Assembly: GCF_947497935.1 (NCBI RefSeq)
Contig: NZ_CANMIO010000006.1
Location: 62,001 to 126,000, forward strand
Reading direction: 5' to 3'
DNA: 64,000 bases
From: an uncultured Shewanella sp.
GTDB taxonomy: Bacteria > Pseudomonadota > Gammaproteobacteria > Enterobacterales > Shewanellaceae
The position numbers and the translations under genes are program-made. The notes below the pieces were generated by a model. That model was given only the letters and a program-made list of their open reading frames with translations. It had not been told where the DNA came from and did no database searches. This document shows positions 35,168-44,908 of the stretch, piece after piece (position 1 is the first letter of the stretch; each line of letters opens with the position of its first letter).

Positions 35168-36151
35168 TTACTCGTGAGTGATAGTGCAATTTCGGCCAGC
35201 TTCCTTCGCTTGATAAAGCGCTTGGTCGGCTAATGACAACCAAGTATCGCTATCCATGATCTCTGGCTTAATTTCGCAAATGCCTAAGCTCACAGTGATC
35301 TTAATGATGTGTTCTTCATAGCAGATCTCTAATTGCTCAATTTTCTTTCGCAAACGTTCGGCAAAGAAACGAGCATTAGCCGCAGGGGTATTGGCCAATA
35401 CCACACCAAACTCTTCGCCGCCATAACGGCCAGCGCAATCGGTTTCTCGTAGCGATTTTTTAATGGTGTGAGACACATTCTGAATCACCCTATCGCCTGC
35501 TTGATGGCCGTAGGTATCATTGATCGACTTGAAGTGATCGATATCGAGCATCACTAAGCTGGTATCACTGCCATAGCGAGCATGACGATCAAACTCCTTT
35601 TGTAAGCACACTTCCCAATGACGACGATTAAATAACTGAGTCAGTCCATCTATCTGGCTTAAATGCTCAAAACGTTCATTGGCAGACTTTAGCTGTAGCT
35701 TATTGATCGCAACATCGGTGACGTCATAGACGATCATACTGATATGAGTCACCTCACCTGTGAGTGATGACAGAGGTAACAGGGTGACGTTCTGATACAT
35801 GAAGTCCGCTCTACCTGTAATCGGTCGATAGTTTTTGAACTGGAACACAAAGGGTCTCTGTTCCCAGCTGATAAAGGCTCGGTTCTTAAGCAGATAAACC
35901 GATTCCATCTTCTGCTTGAGCCAGGTAGCGGGCAGATAATCAAACTGCTCAAATAGGTTTTTACCTTTGATTGAATTAGGCGCTACGCCGCTGTGGTTTT
36001 CCATAAAACCGTTCCACAGCTGGATGTTGTAATCACGATCGAGCACGACTAAGCCTACCTCTATGGTTTGCACCATATCGATTAGCCAGTGGAGTTCGTT
36101 CATCGCGCTGTTGTCTACAGCTTTCTGATCTGTTGCCATCCTAATATCCAT
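35168..36151 (-). CDS. PAS-GGDEF diguanylate cyclase
   Basis: 327 residues: a PAS sensor (about 20-150, EVGLVVLDRDYNIQLWNGFM) followed by a GGDEF domain (about 160-325) with the active GGEEF sequence (about 239-243), IDHFKSINDTYGHQAGD for substrate binding and DCAGRYGG just before it. No membrane helix; a cytosolic c-di-GMP synthase sensing an internal cue through PAS. The start at 36151 stands one base from the stop of the REC-CheC gene upstream, so the two are co-transcribed. Confidence 0.9.
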   Translation of the reverse strand: MDIRMATDQKAVDNSAMNELHWLIDMVQTIEVGLVVLDRDYNIQLWNGFMENHSGVAPNSIKGKNLFEQFDYLPATWLKQKMESVYLLKNRAFISWEQRPFVFQFKNYRPITGRADFMYQNVTLLPLSSLTGEVTHISMIVYDVTDVAINKLQLKSANERFEHLSQIDGLTQLFNRRHWEVCLQKEFDRHARYGSDTSLVMLDIDHFKSINDTYGHQAGDRVIQNVSHTIKKSLRETDCAGRYGGEEFGVVLANTPAANARFFAERLRKKIEQLEICYEEHIIKITVSLGICEIKPEIMDSDTWLSLADQALYQAKEAGRNCTITHE

Positions 36152-36152
36152 T

Positions 36153-37148
36153 TCAATCTAGCAGGTAGCCAAGCTTATAATTGAGCGTTGGCAGTGAGTC
36201 TTCGGTAAACAGCAGTAATAAATCACACTGAATATCATGATCTTCGATGCGGTAATTAATCTCCATCGCCAGAGTGCGGCTCCATTTATCAGAGTTTTCG
36301 CTGATCAGAGTATTAACGCTGCAGTGTCTGCCAAGCACAACGGGGTGGCTCTGGCTGAACTTCATGTGTAGCTGCTCTGATATCCCATTAAGGAAGGCGC
36401 CAATCAGCACATTCGCCGTGTCTATCATGACTTCAATTTCAGTTTCTTCATCTTCTGGGTTTTCAAGCTTCATTAGCTTGGCCATATCTTGAAATGAAGA
36501 GTCATGGAAGAGTAATAGCGCTTCTCCGGCCACACCCGCGCCAATAAAGCCTTGGCACAGCGCCGATACGGTACTCTGCTCCTCAGTGGCCTTCAGCGTC
36601 ATGGTGAGTTCGCTGACTTCGAGTACATTAACGTTAGGAATAGGGAGTTTTACAAAGACGTTTAACAACTTAGACAGTAGATCGGCGGCGCGTCCCATAG
36701 CGACGTTAGCGACCTCTTGGCAGGCGTCACGCAGATCGACTTGGATCATGGGGGCCTGGTTGTGTTCAACACCCTGAGCTAATTCTAAAATACCGTATTC
36801 TTGCAGAATATGGCTAATCGCATCGGCACTAACAGGCTTCTGAATAAAGTCGAGGGCACCGAGATTTCTAACTCGTTCATGAGCCTTAATCTGAATATCC
36901 CCAGAAACCACAATAACCAGTGCAGGCAGATCTTCTTTCTGAATAGCCTCTAAGACTTGGTAGCCATCCATTACCGGCATGTTTAGGTCGAGAAAGACCA
37001 CTTCCCCCTTGCCTTCACGAATCGCCTCAATGCCCTCTAAGCCATTAGTCGCATAGGTGATCTCGACATCCCAGTCTTTAGGAAGTGTGCGTGCCATTTG
37101 CTTTCTGGCTAACGCTGAATCATCACAAATTAATATCGGGAGAGACAT
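36153..37148 (-). CDS. Receiver protein with CheC-type phosphatase domain
   Basis: 331 residues. The N-terminal REC domain (1-120) has the acceptor Asp54 in VVFLDLNMPVMDG, acidic pair CDDSA, and Lys in FIQKPV. The C-terminal part (about 135-325) resembles CheC/CheX, with one full helix signature DACQEVANVAMGR (E..N...G) and a partial second EVMIDTANVLIGA. Such proteins dephosphorylate CheY or their own receiver. It is co-transcribed with the PAS-GGDEF gene, so phosphorylation could be tied to c-di-GMP output. Confidence 0.85.
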   Translation of the reverse strand: MSLPILICDDSALARKQMARTLPKDWDVEITYATNGLEGIEAIREGKGEVVFLDLNMPVMDGYQVLEAIQKEDLPALVIVVSGDIQIKAHERVRNLGALDFIQKPVSADAISHILQEYGILELAQGVEHNQAPMIQVDLRDACQEVANVAMGRAADLLSKLLNVFVKLPIPNVNVLEVSELTMTLKATEEQSTVSALCQGFIGAGVAGEALLLFHDSSFQDMAKLMKLENPEDEETEIEVMIDTANVLIGAFLNGISEQLHMKFSQSHPVVLGRHCSVNTLISENSDKWSRTLAMEINYRIEDHDIQCDLLLLFTEDSLPTLNYKLGYLLD

Positions 37149-37529
37149 TGTTATTATTATTTCCTATTTATCCATTTACTGGGTAGTTACTCGCCGCTAG
37201 CTTAATTGGCACTGTTTGAAATCCTTGTCACATTTTCGAACCAATAGCTCTCCACCGAAATACAAAGCATTGTATTTCAGTCTTAAATCCTTGGCTTATG
37301 CTTTCGAAATGAAATCACATGGGGTAGCTTCCATGACATTATCCCTTATGAGAAGGGGATGCGCTACGACCCGATTATTAAATATCAACTCACCAATAGA
37401 AAGTCACATTTAATGACAAAAAAATGACGAACGCCATAATCTCAACGCATGTTATCGCTATTAACGAAATATTCCAAATGTGTTAACTTTGCTTTCTGGA
37501 CAGACCACTTGAGAAGTAAGGACGCAAAT
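37149..37529. other. Gene-free region with a hairpin upstream of the crotonase gene
   Basis: No gene is supported in these 381 bases, which lie between divergent starts. A hairpin GAAATACA / TGTATTTC (37257-37278) stands in the middle; the right half is AT-rich and holds the crotonase promoter. An ORF in the left part is not supported. Confidence 0.4.
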
Positions 37530-38336
37530 ATGACTCATGATTTAGTACGTATCACCAAAGAAAATGGCATTGCTTTTGTGAGTCTGAATCGGCCAGAAAA
37601 GTATAACGCATTGAATTATGAACTTTTCCTGCAAATTGATCACTGCATAAAAAAATTAGCGCGAGACAAAACGCTTACCGCTGTAGTGCTTTTTGGTGAA
37701 GGGGGAAATTTTAGCTCAGGTTTAGACGTAAAAAGTGTAATGAGTTCGCCGTTAGATGCGGTTAAATTACTGTTTAAGCTGCTTCCCGGTAACGCCAATC
37801 TTGCTCAGCGGGTTTCTATCGGCTGGCGACGATTGCCCGTTCCTGTTATCGCGGTGCTTGAGGGGATTTGTTATGGCGGCGGTATGCAAATAGTCTTAGG
37901 TGCAGATTTTAGAATCGCCGCACCAGACTGCAAGATGTCGATAATGGAAGCTAAGTGGGGGCTAGTGCCTGATATGGCTGGATTAGCCGGTTTGCGAGAG
38001 TTAATGCCAAGAGATCAGGCGCTTATGCTAACAATGTCTGCGGAGGTTATCTCTGCTGAAAAGGCTTTGTCTATGAATCTGGTCACGGCTGTGGAGGAGG
38101 ACCCCATGACTGCAGCCGCGACATTGGCGGCCAAGTTAGCGCAAACTTCTCCCGATGCAAATGCGGCAATTAAGCGCAGTATTAGTAAGAGCTGGTCGGC
38201 TCCTATTCGTCAATTACTCGGCCGTGAGTCTTGGTATCAGGTGCGATTATTATTGGGGAAAAATCGAGTGATTGCAGCGCTAAGGCAGACTAAGAAGCCG
38301 GATAAAACTTACCGGAATAGGCAATCAGGCTGGTAA
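37530..38336 (+). CDS. Crotonase / enoyl-CoA hydratase-isomerase family protein
   Basis: A 268-residue CoA-binding enzyme with LNRPEKYNALN (about 19-29), SSGLDVK for the oxyanion hole and GICYGGGMQIVLGADFRIAA around residue 115-135. By eye the second catalytic Glu (EAKWGLVPDMAG) is kept, but the position of the first Glu is Gln (GGGMQ), so it may act as an isomerase or another crotonase rather than a hydratase. ATG at 37530 with TAAGGA upstream is preferred to an in-frame ATG at 37449. Monocistronic. Confidence 0.82.
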   Translation: MTHDLVRITKENGIAFVSLNRPEKYNALNYELFLQIDHCIKKLARDKTLTAVVLFGEGGNFSSGLDVKSVMSSPLDAVKLLFKLLPGNANLAQRVSIGWRRLPVPVIAVLEGICYGGGMQIVLGADFRIAAPDCKMSIMEAKWGLVPDMAGLAGLRELMPRDQALMLTMSAEVISAEKALSMNLVTAVEEDPMTAAATLAAKLAQTSPDANAAIKRSISKSWSAPIRQLLGRESWYQVRLLLGKNRVIAALRQTKKPDKTYRNRQSGW

Positions 38337-38508
38337 TTATTAGAAAAGAATATTAAATGTGAGCTGGTTCACGAAAAAATATGTTTTTAGTGTGGTGATG
38401 CATCGCTTATTTTACACTCCCGTCGATTTAGTGATTCCGATGGTAGGGTATTAATTCTGCTATCGTTTTTAATAAAACCAACTGAAACTCATTGGAACCT
38501 TAATACTG

Positions 38509-39000
38509 ATGCGTGAACTTTTTGAACGTTTTCTCTGGAGCAGCCGTCTGTCGGTTATGTTTGGTGTCTTGTCATGTATCGTGGCAGCATTTGTCGTCTT
38601 TGCCATGGGGCTAAGAGATGTTGTACACATGATTGAGCTTATTCTTGGTTATGTATTCAGTGGCAGCCACGCGGTGCGCAACGATCTGGTGATGGTCGTA
38701 GTTGAGATCTTAGATACCTTCTTATTAGGCGCCGTACTGCTGATTTTTGCATTCGGTCTGTATGAGCTATTTATCAGCAATCTTAATGATGCGAGTAAGA
38801 GTGACGCAGGCGGTAAGATTTTGATCATCAGCAGCATAGATTCATTAAAGAGTAAGCTGGGTAAGGTTATCTTAATGATGTTGATCATTAAGGTGTTTTC
38901 TTTCTTTACCGATATGAAGCCTACTTCTATGCTGGATCTACTTTATATGGGCATTACCGTAGTCTTGATTGCTGGAGCCTTAAAGCTGAGTAAAGACTAA
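38509..39000 (+). CDS. YqhA/UPF0114 family membrane protein
   Basis: A 163-residue protein with about four membrane helices (10-30, 55-85, 120-135, 140-160). The N-terminus (FLWSSRLSVMFGVLSCIVAAFVVFAMGLRDV) and the ISNLNDASKSDAGGKILIISSIDSLKSKLGKVILMMLIIKVF loop characterise the UPF0114/YqhA family, whose function is not established. Monocistronic. Confidence 0.85.
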   Translation: MRELFERFLWSSRLSVMFGVLSCIVAAFVVFAMGLRDVVHMIELILGYVFSGSHAVRNDLVMVVVEILDTFLLGAVLLIFAFGLYELFISNLNDASKSDAGGKILIISSIDSLKSKLGKVILMMLIIKVFSFFTDMKPTSMLDLLYMGITVVLIAGALKLSKD

Positions 39001-39030
39001 CAGCATACACCTTTTTTCGTTGAATAAAGC

Positions 39031-39921
39031 CTATCCATTTGGATAGGCTTTATTGATCCTGCTGGCAAAGCCTTCGATTAATTCAAGGCTGTTGCCCCAA
39101 GTTACCTCAAGGGTTAAATCCAGAGCTAAGACTTGCTGGCTGTATCGAGTCGGCGCATTAGCTGGCGCCAAGATTCTTCTCTGCACTTGAGTGGCAATCG
39201 ATGCCGCAGTGCCATCCTTAGATTGAAGATCTAATATCGGAATAGGCAGTGCTGCCAACTTTGCTGGCAGGGACTTGTTGACCGCCTCTAGCTCGCTATA
39301 GGGATTAACTATTACCATCAAATCGGGCATAGGCAGACGTTTGCTCGCTAACAGCTCTATGATTAGATTGGCACTATCGCCCATAGTCACTAGCATTCTT
39401 TTACCTGAAAAATGTTTACCTAGCGCATCGAGCTGGGCCATGGAGGCGAGCATAAAATCTTGCTGTTGTTTGAGCTTAGCGAGTTGCTCATCGGTGAGTG
39501 GAATATCACTAGCTTGCTCTGGCTGCTTAGTAAGCTGATTGCCGGTTTCTATTCCCGTGTCTATTTCAGTGTTTGTGTCGGCAGACTCTGGCGGCGTCAG
39601 GGCTAAGGTTGCCCAGCCCGTACCGTTTAGCTCGCGTCTTAGGTAGCTAGTGAGACCAGGAGCATCGGCGCGTTCGCCTAAGGCTGGCACGATAATGGCT
39701 AAACCAAGCTGCTTGTGGCCTAACCAGGGCCGTAATAGAGCCGGAACGCTCTGATCCTCGACCTGTAATTGCTTGACCTCACTAGCTGGAAGGTAGCTGT
39801 AATCAGCGTTAGATGCCGAAGCCATAAATGAGCTGATGCAAACTAGCGCACCACATATTTGGCTGATGAGTGGCAGTGGTTTTACTAAAAGGGGCTTAAC
39901 TAAAAAGGCTAACAACTTCAT
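39031..39921 (-). CDS. DUF3530 periplasmic alpha/beta hydrolase-like protein
   Basis: 296 residues; signal peptide (about 1-35, ending ASASNA). The rest resembles DUF3530, an alpha/beta-hydrolase-like family: LAIIVPALGERADAPGLTSYLRRELNGTGWATLAL and VTMGDSANLIIELLASKRLPMPDLMVIVNPYS, with Ser in MGDSAN (GxSxx-like nucleophile region). A long Thr/Gln-rich insert (about 125-160) is a spacer. Its role and substrate are unknown. The ATG at 39921 is chosen; GTG at 39939 is in-frame, and neither has a clear RBS. Confidence 0.75.
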   Translation of the reverse strand: MKLLAFLVKPLLVKPLPLISQICGALVCISSFMASASNADYSYLPASEVKQLQVEDQSVPALLRPWLGHKQLGLAIIVPALGERADAPGLTSYLRRELNGTGWATLALTPPESADTNTEIDTGIETGNQLTKQPEQASDIPLTDEQLAKLKQQQDFMLASMAQLDALGKHFSGKRMLVTMGDSANLIIELLASKRLPMPDLMVIVNPYSELEAVNKSLPAKLAALPIPILDLQSKDGTAASIATQVQRRILAPANAPTRYSQQVLALDLTLEVTWGNSLELIEGFASRINKAYPNG

Positions 39922-40000
39922 ACTTGCGATAATATCCACTGAGATCAGAAAGCTGCTGCAGTATATACCTTTACACTGTGTTTATAAAAACAGGGCATTA

Positions 40001-40027
40001 AAAAGCCCTGAATCATCAGGGCTTTTT
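40001..40027 (-). terminator. Hairpin terminator of rapA
   Basis: AAAAGCCCTGA and TCAGGGCTTTT form a stem around a four-base loop. It lies 46 bases past the rapA stop and its minus-strand T-run is on the low-coordinate side. Confidence 0.88.
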
Positions 40028-40072
40028 GGATTGGACTGATATCTGTTAGCTAAATGCTAATATCAGCACGAC

Positions 40073-42979
40073 TTAAGCGTGGCTAACTAACACCAGTCTA
40101 ATAGCATCGAGCTGTAGCTGGCTGCTGTCTAAGTAACGGTTTAGCTCACCCATCTGTTCGGTTAGGTGACTTAGCTCTTCATCACGAATGTTAGGGTTAA
40201 CCGCTTTTAGCGCCTTCAAGCGTTCAAGCTCACCAGATAGCTGGCTGGTCATCTTCTCGCGAGCGCACTGAGTAAGGGTTTCAAGCTGAGTCGTCGCAAA
40301 GCTCTCTGCCTTAGCAAATAGTGGGTGCAAGATAGCCTGTGAAGCATTAACCAATTTGCTGGCGATATGACGATTCACCGCGCTTAGTTGCTTGTTAAAG
40401 CTCTCGTAAGTCACATTGTCAGACAAGTTGTTGCCGTTCTTATCCAGCAACACACGGATAGGTGTTGGTGGTAAATAACGGTAAAGCTGGCTCGACTTAG
40501 GTGCAGAGGCATCGGCTAAGTAGATAAGCTCAAGGAACACGGTACCCGCTGGCAGCGCCTTGTTCTTCAATACTGCCACGCTAGTGGTACCAGTTTCTGA
40601 AGAAGTGATTAAGTCTAGACCTGTCTGTACTAGCGGATGCTCCTGAGTGATCAGCGCGATATCATCACGAGACAATGCCATCTCACGATCGAAGGTCACG
40701 GTAATACCATCTTCAGGTAGACCCGGATAGGTCGGGAACATCATGTGCTCGCTTGGATGCAATACGATGGCGTTCTCGCCGCTATCTTCTTGCTCGACAC
40801 CGATAATGTCCCAAAGACGGATCACAGAGCCGATAAGTTGGGTATCTTCATCTTTGTCCGCTAGAGTTTTCACTAGCTGGTTGGCACGCTCGCCGCCGTG
40901 AGAGTTGATCTCAAGCAGCTTATCGCGGCCTTGCTCCATTGCCACTTTCAGCTCTTGATAACGTGCCTTTGTGCTATCTAGTAGGCTTTCAAGAACCGCT
41001 TCATCGTTATTAAGCAGGCTCTCTAATAGCTCGCCTGAGAACTCGTTAAATAGAATGTGACCACTTGGGCAGGTGCATTCAAAGGCATTTAGCCCCTGGT
41101 GATACCACTGCATCAATCTTTCTTGTGCCGTGTTGGCTAAGAAAGGTAGGTGGATCTCAACATCGTTCTTCTGACCGATACGATCGAGACGACCTATACG
41201 CTGTTCTAGTAGATCTGGGTTTAACGGCAGATCGAACAGTACCAAGTTGCTGGCGAACTGGAAGTTACGACCTTCTGAACCGATCTCACTACAGATAAGC
41301 GCCTGTGCACCACCTGACTCTTGCGCAAAGTAGGCTCCAGCCTTATCGCGTTCGATGATCGACATGCCTTCGTGGAAGACTGTCGCTTGAATACCTTCAC
41401 GGGTACGCAAGGCTTCTTCTAAGCTCAAAGCCGTTTCGGCTTGGCTAGCGATGATAAGCACTTTCTTGCTGCGGTTGTTCTTTAGGAAGTCAATTAGCCA
41501 ATCCACACGTGGATCGAACTTCCACCATGCCGCGCTGCCACTGTCGAAGTCTTGGTAGATCTTCTCAGGGCTTAATACTTGGCGAACTTTAGCATTAGTG
41601 TCTAAGTGCTTGTTCATCATCGAACTCACGCGGTAAGCAGTAACATACTGCTCAGGCATCTTTTGTGGATGCACATGCAAGTTACGCACAGGGAAGCCTT
41701 TCACCGACGCACGGCTGTTACGGTAAAGCACGCGGCCTGTACCGTGACGATCGAGCAGATCTTGTAGCAGTTCGTCACGAGCTTGGAAGCGGTTGTCAGC
41801 ATCGGCTGACTCGTCTTGAATTAGCGCGATTGACTCGACGATGTCTTTTTCAGACAGAAGCTCAGTTAAGCTGGCAATCGACTCGCTTGATAGCGACTCG
41901 CCAGAGGCTAAGGCGTCGGCAGCGGTAGCAACGTCTTTGTAGCTGTCTTCTTCTTTTAAGAAGGCTTCATAGTCGTAGAAACGGTCCGGATCCAGCAAAC
42001 GCAGACGAGCAAAATGGCTCTGGTGGCCTAGCTGATCGGGTGTTGCGGTAAGCAATAACACCCCAGGAATTTCTTCACTCAAGGCTTCAACAATTTGGTA
42101 AGCACGGCTTGGCGCTTCTTCCGACCACTCTAAGTGATGAGCTTCGTCGACAACCATTAGATCCCAGTCGGCATCTAGGGCTTGATCTAAACGACGCTTC
42201 TTACGCAATAGATCTAGCGAGCAGATCACTAGCTGCTCGGTATAGAAAGGATTGTCGTGATCGGCGTATGCCTCTACGCAGCGATCTTCATCGAACACTG
42301 AGAAGCGTAAGTTAAAGCGGCGCAGCATCTCTACTAACCACTGATGACGCAGTGTGTCAGGCACGATCACTAAGATACGCTCGGCGCGGCCAGTCAGTAG
42401 TTGCTGGTGGATAATCAAACCCGCTTCGATGGTCTTACCTAGACCTACTTCATCGGCAAGTAATACGCGCGGCGCAAAACGTTGACCGACTTCGTGTGCA
42501 ATCCACTGCTGATGCGGGATCAATCCAACACGTGGCCCTTGCAGTCCCAGCAGATCGGATGTCGCTAACTTATTTCGTAGTAGTTGGCACTGGTAGCGCA
42601 CATTGAATCTATCTAAGCGGTCGATTTGGCCGGCAAACAGACGATCCTGTGGCTTATTAAAGCGGATGTTGTGATTCAACAAGGTTTCGCGCAGGCTAAC
42701 TTGTTCACCAGTTTCGCTATGGGTGCCGTGGTAAATAATCAGTGAATCTTTTTCTTCAACTTCGGTTACCGTCAACTTCCACTCTTCGTGGCTCTCTACG
42801 GTATCACCTGGGTTGTAAATAACACGAGTGAGTGGGGCTTCTGTACGGGAGAACAATCTGTTCTCGCCAGTTGCAGGGAAAAGAACGGTCACCATGCGAC
42901 CCTCTACTCCAACTACGGTACCTAAACCTAATTCTGATTCGGTGTCACTGATCCAACGTTGACCTAAGGAAAACGGCAT
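40073..42979 (-). CDS. rapA: RNA polymerase-associated helicase/ATPase RapA
   Basis: A 968-residue SWI/SNF-family ATPase that recycles RNA polymerase stalled after transcription. N-terminal Tudor-like domains (about 1-105) precede the helicase core: Walker A in [15 protein letters not shown] (about 174-185), DEAH box ([10 protein letters not shown], about 279), LLTATP, and the second RecA lobe with [26 protein letters not shown] and [11 protein letters not shown]. The length and order match the E. coli protein. Monocistronic with its own terminator. Confidence 0.96.
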   Translation of the reverse strand: MPFSLGQRWISDTESELGLGTVVGVEGRMVTVLFPATGENRLFSRTEAPLTRVIYNPGDTVESHEEWKLTVTEVEEKDSLIIYHGTHSETGEQVSLRETLLNHNIRFNKPQDRLFAGQIDRLDRFNVRYQCQLLRNKLATSDLLGLQGPRVGLIPHQQWIAHEVGQRFAPRVLLADEVGLGKTIEAGLIIHQQLLTGRAERILVIVPDTLRHQWLVEMLRRFNLRFSVFDEDRCVEAYADHDNPFYTEQLVICSLDLLRKKRRLDQALDADWDLMVVDEAHHLEWSEEAPSRAYQIVEALSEEIPGVLLLTATPDQLGHQSHFARLRLLDPDRFYDYEAFLKEEDSYKDVATAADALASGESLSSESIASLTELLSEKDIVESIALIQDESADADNRFQARDELLQDLLDRHGTGRVLYRNSRASVKGFPVRNLHVHPQKMPEQYVTAYRVSSMMNKHLDTNAKVRQVLSPEKIYQDFDSGSAAWWKFDPRVDWLIDFLKNNRSKKVLIIASQAETALSLEEALRTREGIQATVFHEGMSIIERDKAGAYFAQESGGAQALICSEIGSEGRNFQFASNLVLFDLPLNPDLLEQRIGRLDRIGQKNDVEIHLPFLANTAQERLMQWYHQGLNAFECTCPSGHILFNEFSGELLESLLNNDEAVLESLLDSTKARYQELKVAMEQGRDKLLEINSHGGERANQLVKTLADKDEDTQLIGSVIRLWDIIGVEQEDSGENAIVLHPSEHMMFPTYPGLPEDGITVTFDREMALSRDDIALITQEHPLVQTGLDLITSSETGTTSVAVLKNKALPAGTVFLELIYLADASAPKSSQLYRYLPPTPIRVLLDKNGNNLSDNVTYESFNKQLSAVNRHIASKLVNASQAILHPLFAKAESFATTQLETLTQCAREKMTSQLSGELERLKALKAVNPNIRDEELSHLTEQMGELNRYLDSSQLQLDAIRLVLVSHA

Positions 42980-43310
42980 TTAAAACTCTCATATACTGGG
43001 TGAATCACAAGGGGCGCGTATGTTATACCAATCGTGAGCATATTGAAAATTGAACCCACTAATATTCACCCCAATCTGAGATAATAGTGTACAAAATAAT
43101 CAGTTGCACGGGAGGTTTTTTTTGTTTCACAGGACTGTCACATTCCCTCGATATTAATGAATCAAGCTTTGTTGGTCAAAAAGAAGTCGGCAGCATTGAA
43201 GCCGAGCAACATTGGTGGCAATATGAGATTAGGGTTAACAATTTTTTTACAATAAAAAGGGAGCTAAACCGATCTCGTAATCAAAAAATGAATGCACAAT
43301 TGGAGGCGCC
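42980..43310. other. Intergenic region between divergent rapA and phoH-type genes
   Basis: 331 bases without a supported gene. It must carry the promoters for rapA (leftward) and the PIN-PhoH gene (rightward). The latter has GGAGG nine bases before ATG. A 95-codon frame at 43087-43374 runs into the PhoH start and is judged a shadow. No clear RNA gene or repeat was seen. Confidence 0.4.
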
Positions 43311-44705
43311 ATGGAACAAGACGACAGAAAGTTGTTTGTACTGGATACCAACGTATTACTGCATGAACCTTTAGCTATATACTCGTTTAAGGAACATGAT
43401 GTAGTCGTGCCGATGACAGTTCTGGAAGAACTGGACTTGATTAAGGATAGAAAACGAGACGTTAGTCGCGACGCGAGAGTTGCGATTAGAGCATTAGAAG
43501 ATATTTTGGGAGGACAGACGACACCTGAGCAGATAGTGCAGGGCGTTCCGCTACCAAGAAGAGAAGACCACGGTGACGTTTCCGGCACCCTCTCCATTTT
43601 CCCTGACCATCAGATAGAGTTCACCATAGGCAGTATGCCTGGTGATAATAACGATAACCGCATCATCAATACTGCGCTGCATCTACAAGAGTTGCATCAA
43701 CCCCGTAAAGTGGTTCTGGTCACCAAAGACATCAATATGCGTCTTAAGGCCAAAGGCGCGGGTATTCAACAGGTAGAAGATTATCGTACCGACCAGCTGA
43801 TCGATGATATTCGCTTCCTGACTAAAGGTTTCCACCGTTTCGATGGTAACTTCTGGGAGCGTACCGATGATGTCACCACCGAGAGTGATGGTCGCCATAC
43901 GGTGCATAGCGTGCCGCTCAATAAGCTCGGCGACGAACTGTTCTACACCAATCAGTACCTACTTGACGACAGCGGTGAGTTTTGTGGTCGCATCGTCGAG
44001 AAAACGGCTACCGAGCTTAAGTTTTTAGATCTCGGTCAGGAAAGGCTGCTTAACCTAGAAGCGTGGGGAATAAGGCCTAAGAACGTCTATCAGGGCATGG
44101 CGATGCAAGCCCTGATGGATCCCAATATCGACTTAGTGATCTTAACTGGTCCCGCAGGTTGTGGTAAAACCTTGCTGGCCTTGGCCGCCGCATTGGAGTT
44201 GGTGGTTGAGCGTGGTCAGTATGAAAAGGTGATTGTGACCCGTAATACGCCAGAGATTGCCGAGTCCATCGGTTTCCTACCCGGCACCGAGGAAGAGAAA
44301 ATGGCACCTTGGCTGGCGGCAATTACCGATACTCTTGAGGTATTGCACAAGCACGATGTGAATCCCAGTGGCAGCATGAATTACATTATGGATAAGGCCA
44401 ATATCCAGTTTAAATCGATTAACTTTATGCGAGGACGTTCTATTCAAAACTCTGTGGTGATCCTCGATGAGTGCCAAAACTTAACCGCGTCACAAATTAA
44501 AACCATGATCACCCGAATGGGCGAGGGAACCAAGCTTATCTGTAGTGGTAACCTGGCGCAGATCGACTCAAATTATTTAACCGCGGTCACTTCGGGACTC
44601 ACTTATATCGTCGAGCGTTTTAAGGACTTCGATGGCAGCGCAAACATCTATCTAAATGGGGTGGTACGTTCACGTTTAGCCGAGTTTGCAGAAGAAAACC
44701 TCTAG
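43311..44705 (+). CDS. PIN-PhoH fusion protein (PhoH family ATPase)
   Basis: A 464-residue protein with an N-terminal PIN nuclease domain (about 5-145; acidic cluster LFVLDTNVLLHEP, EELDLIKDRK, DNNDNRIIN, LVTKDIN) and a C-terminal PhoH ATPase domain (about 245-460; Walker A TGPAGCGKTLLAL, and Walker B VVILDECQNLTASQ). PIN-PhoH proteins are RNA helicase/ribonuclease enzymes, of the YlaK/PhoH2 type. Start follows GGAGG. It is monocistronic with its own terminator. Confidence 0.92.
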   Translation: MEQDDRKLFVLDTNVLLHEPLAIYSFKEHDVVVPMTVLEELDLIKDRKRDVSRDARVAIRALEDILGGQTTPEQIVQGVPLPRREDHGDVSGTLSIFPDHQIEFTIGSMPGDNNDNRIINTALHLQELHQPRKVVLVTKDINMRLKAKGAGIQQVEDYRTDQLIDDIRFLTKGFHRFDGNFWERTDDVTTESDGRHTVHSVPLNKLGDELFYTNQYLLDDSGEFCGRIVEKTATELKFLDLGQERLLNLEAWGIRPKNVYQGMAMQALMDPNIDLVILTGPAGCGKTLLALAAALELVVERGQYEKVIVTRNTPEIAESIGFLPGTEEEKMAPWLAAITDTLEVLHKHDVNPSGSMNYIMDKANIQFKSINFMRGRSIQNSVVILDECQNLTASQIKTMITRMGEGTKLICSGNLAQIDSNYLTAVTSGLTYIVERFKDFDGSANIYLNGVVRSRLAEFAEENL

Positions 44706-44755
44706 CTTACTCTGTTCTGACAAGCTTCAACTTAGCTTAAGCTAACAGATGATTT

Positions 44756-44783
44756 AGGCCTCATTAATGATGAGGCCTTTTTA
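44756..44783 (+). terminator. Hairpin terminator after the PhoH-type gene
   Basis: AGGCCTCAT and ATGAGGCCT enclose a five-base loop and are followed by TTTTT, 50 bases past the stop. Confidence 0.9.
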
Positions 44784-44908
44784 TCACCTATTAGTTACAT
44801 TTTTAAGCTATGATTGAAAGCTATCTTCCTGATATTATTGCTCCCTAAGCCCGTAGCGGCTTTTGCAAATATTTTGATTACTCACAAGAGTATTACCAAG
44901 GGTTGTAA

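Noticed and set aside
37216..37413. A 65-codon plus-strand frame upstream of the crotonase gene
   Set aside because: Low-complexity product and no RBS; it fits AT-rich regulatory sequence with a hairpin inside.
43087..43374. A 95-codon frame on the plus strand reaching into the start of the PhoH-type gene
   Set aside because: It overlaps the real gene start in another frame, its composition is unlike a protein domain and it has no clear RBS.
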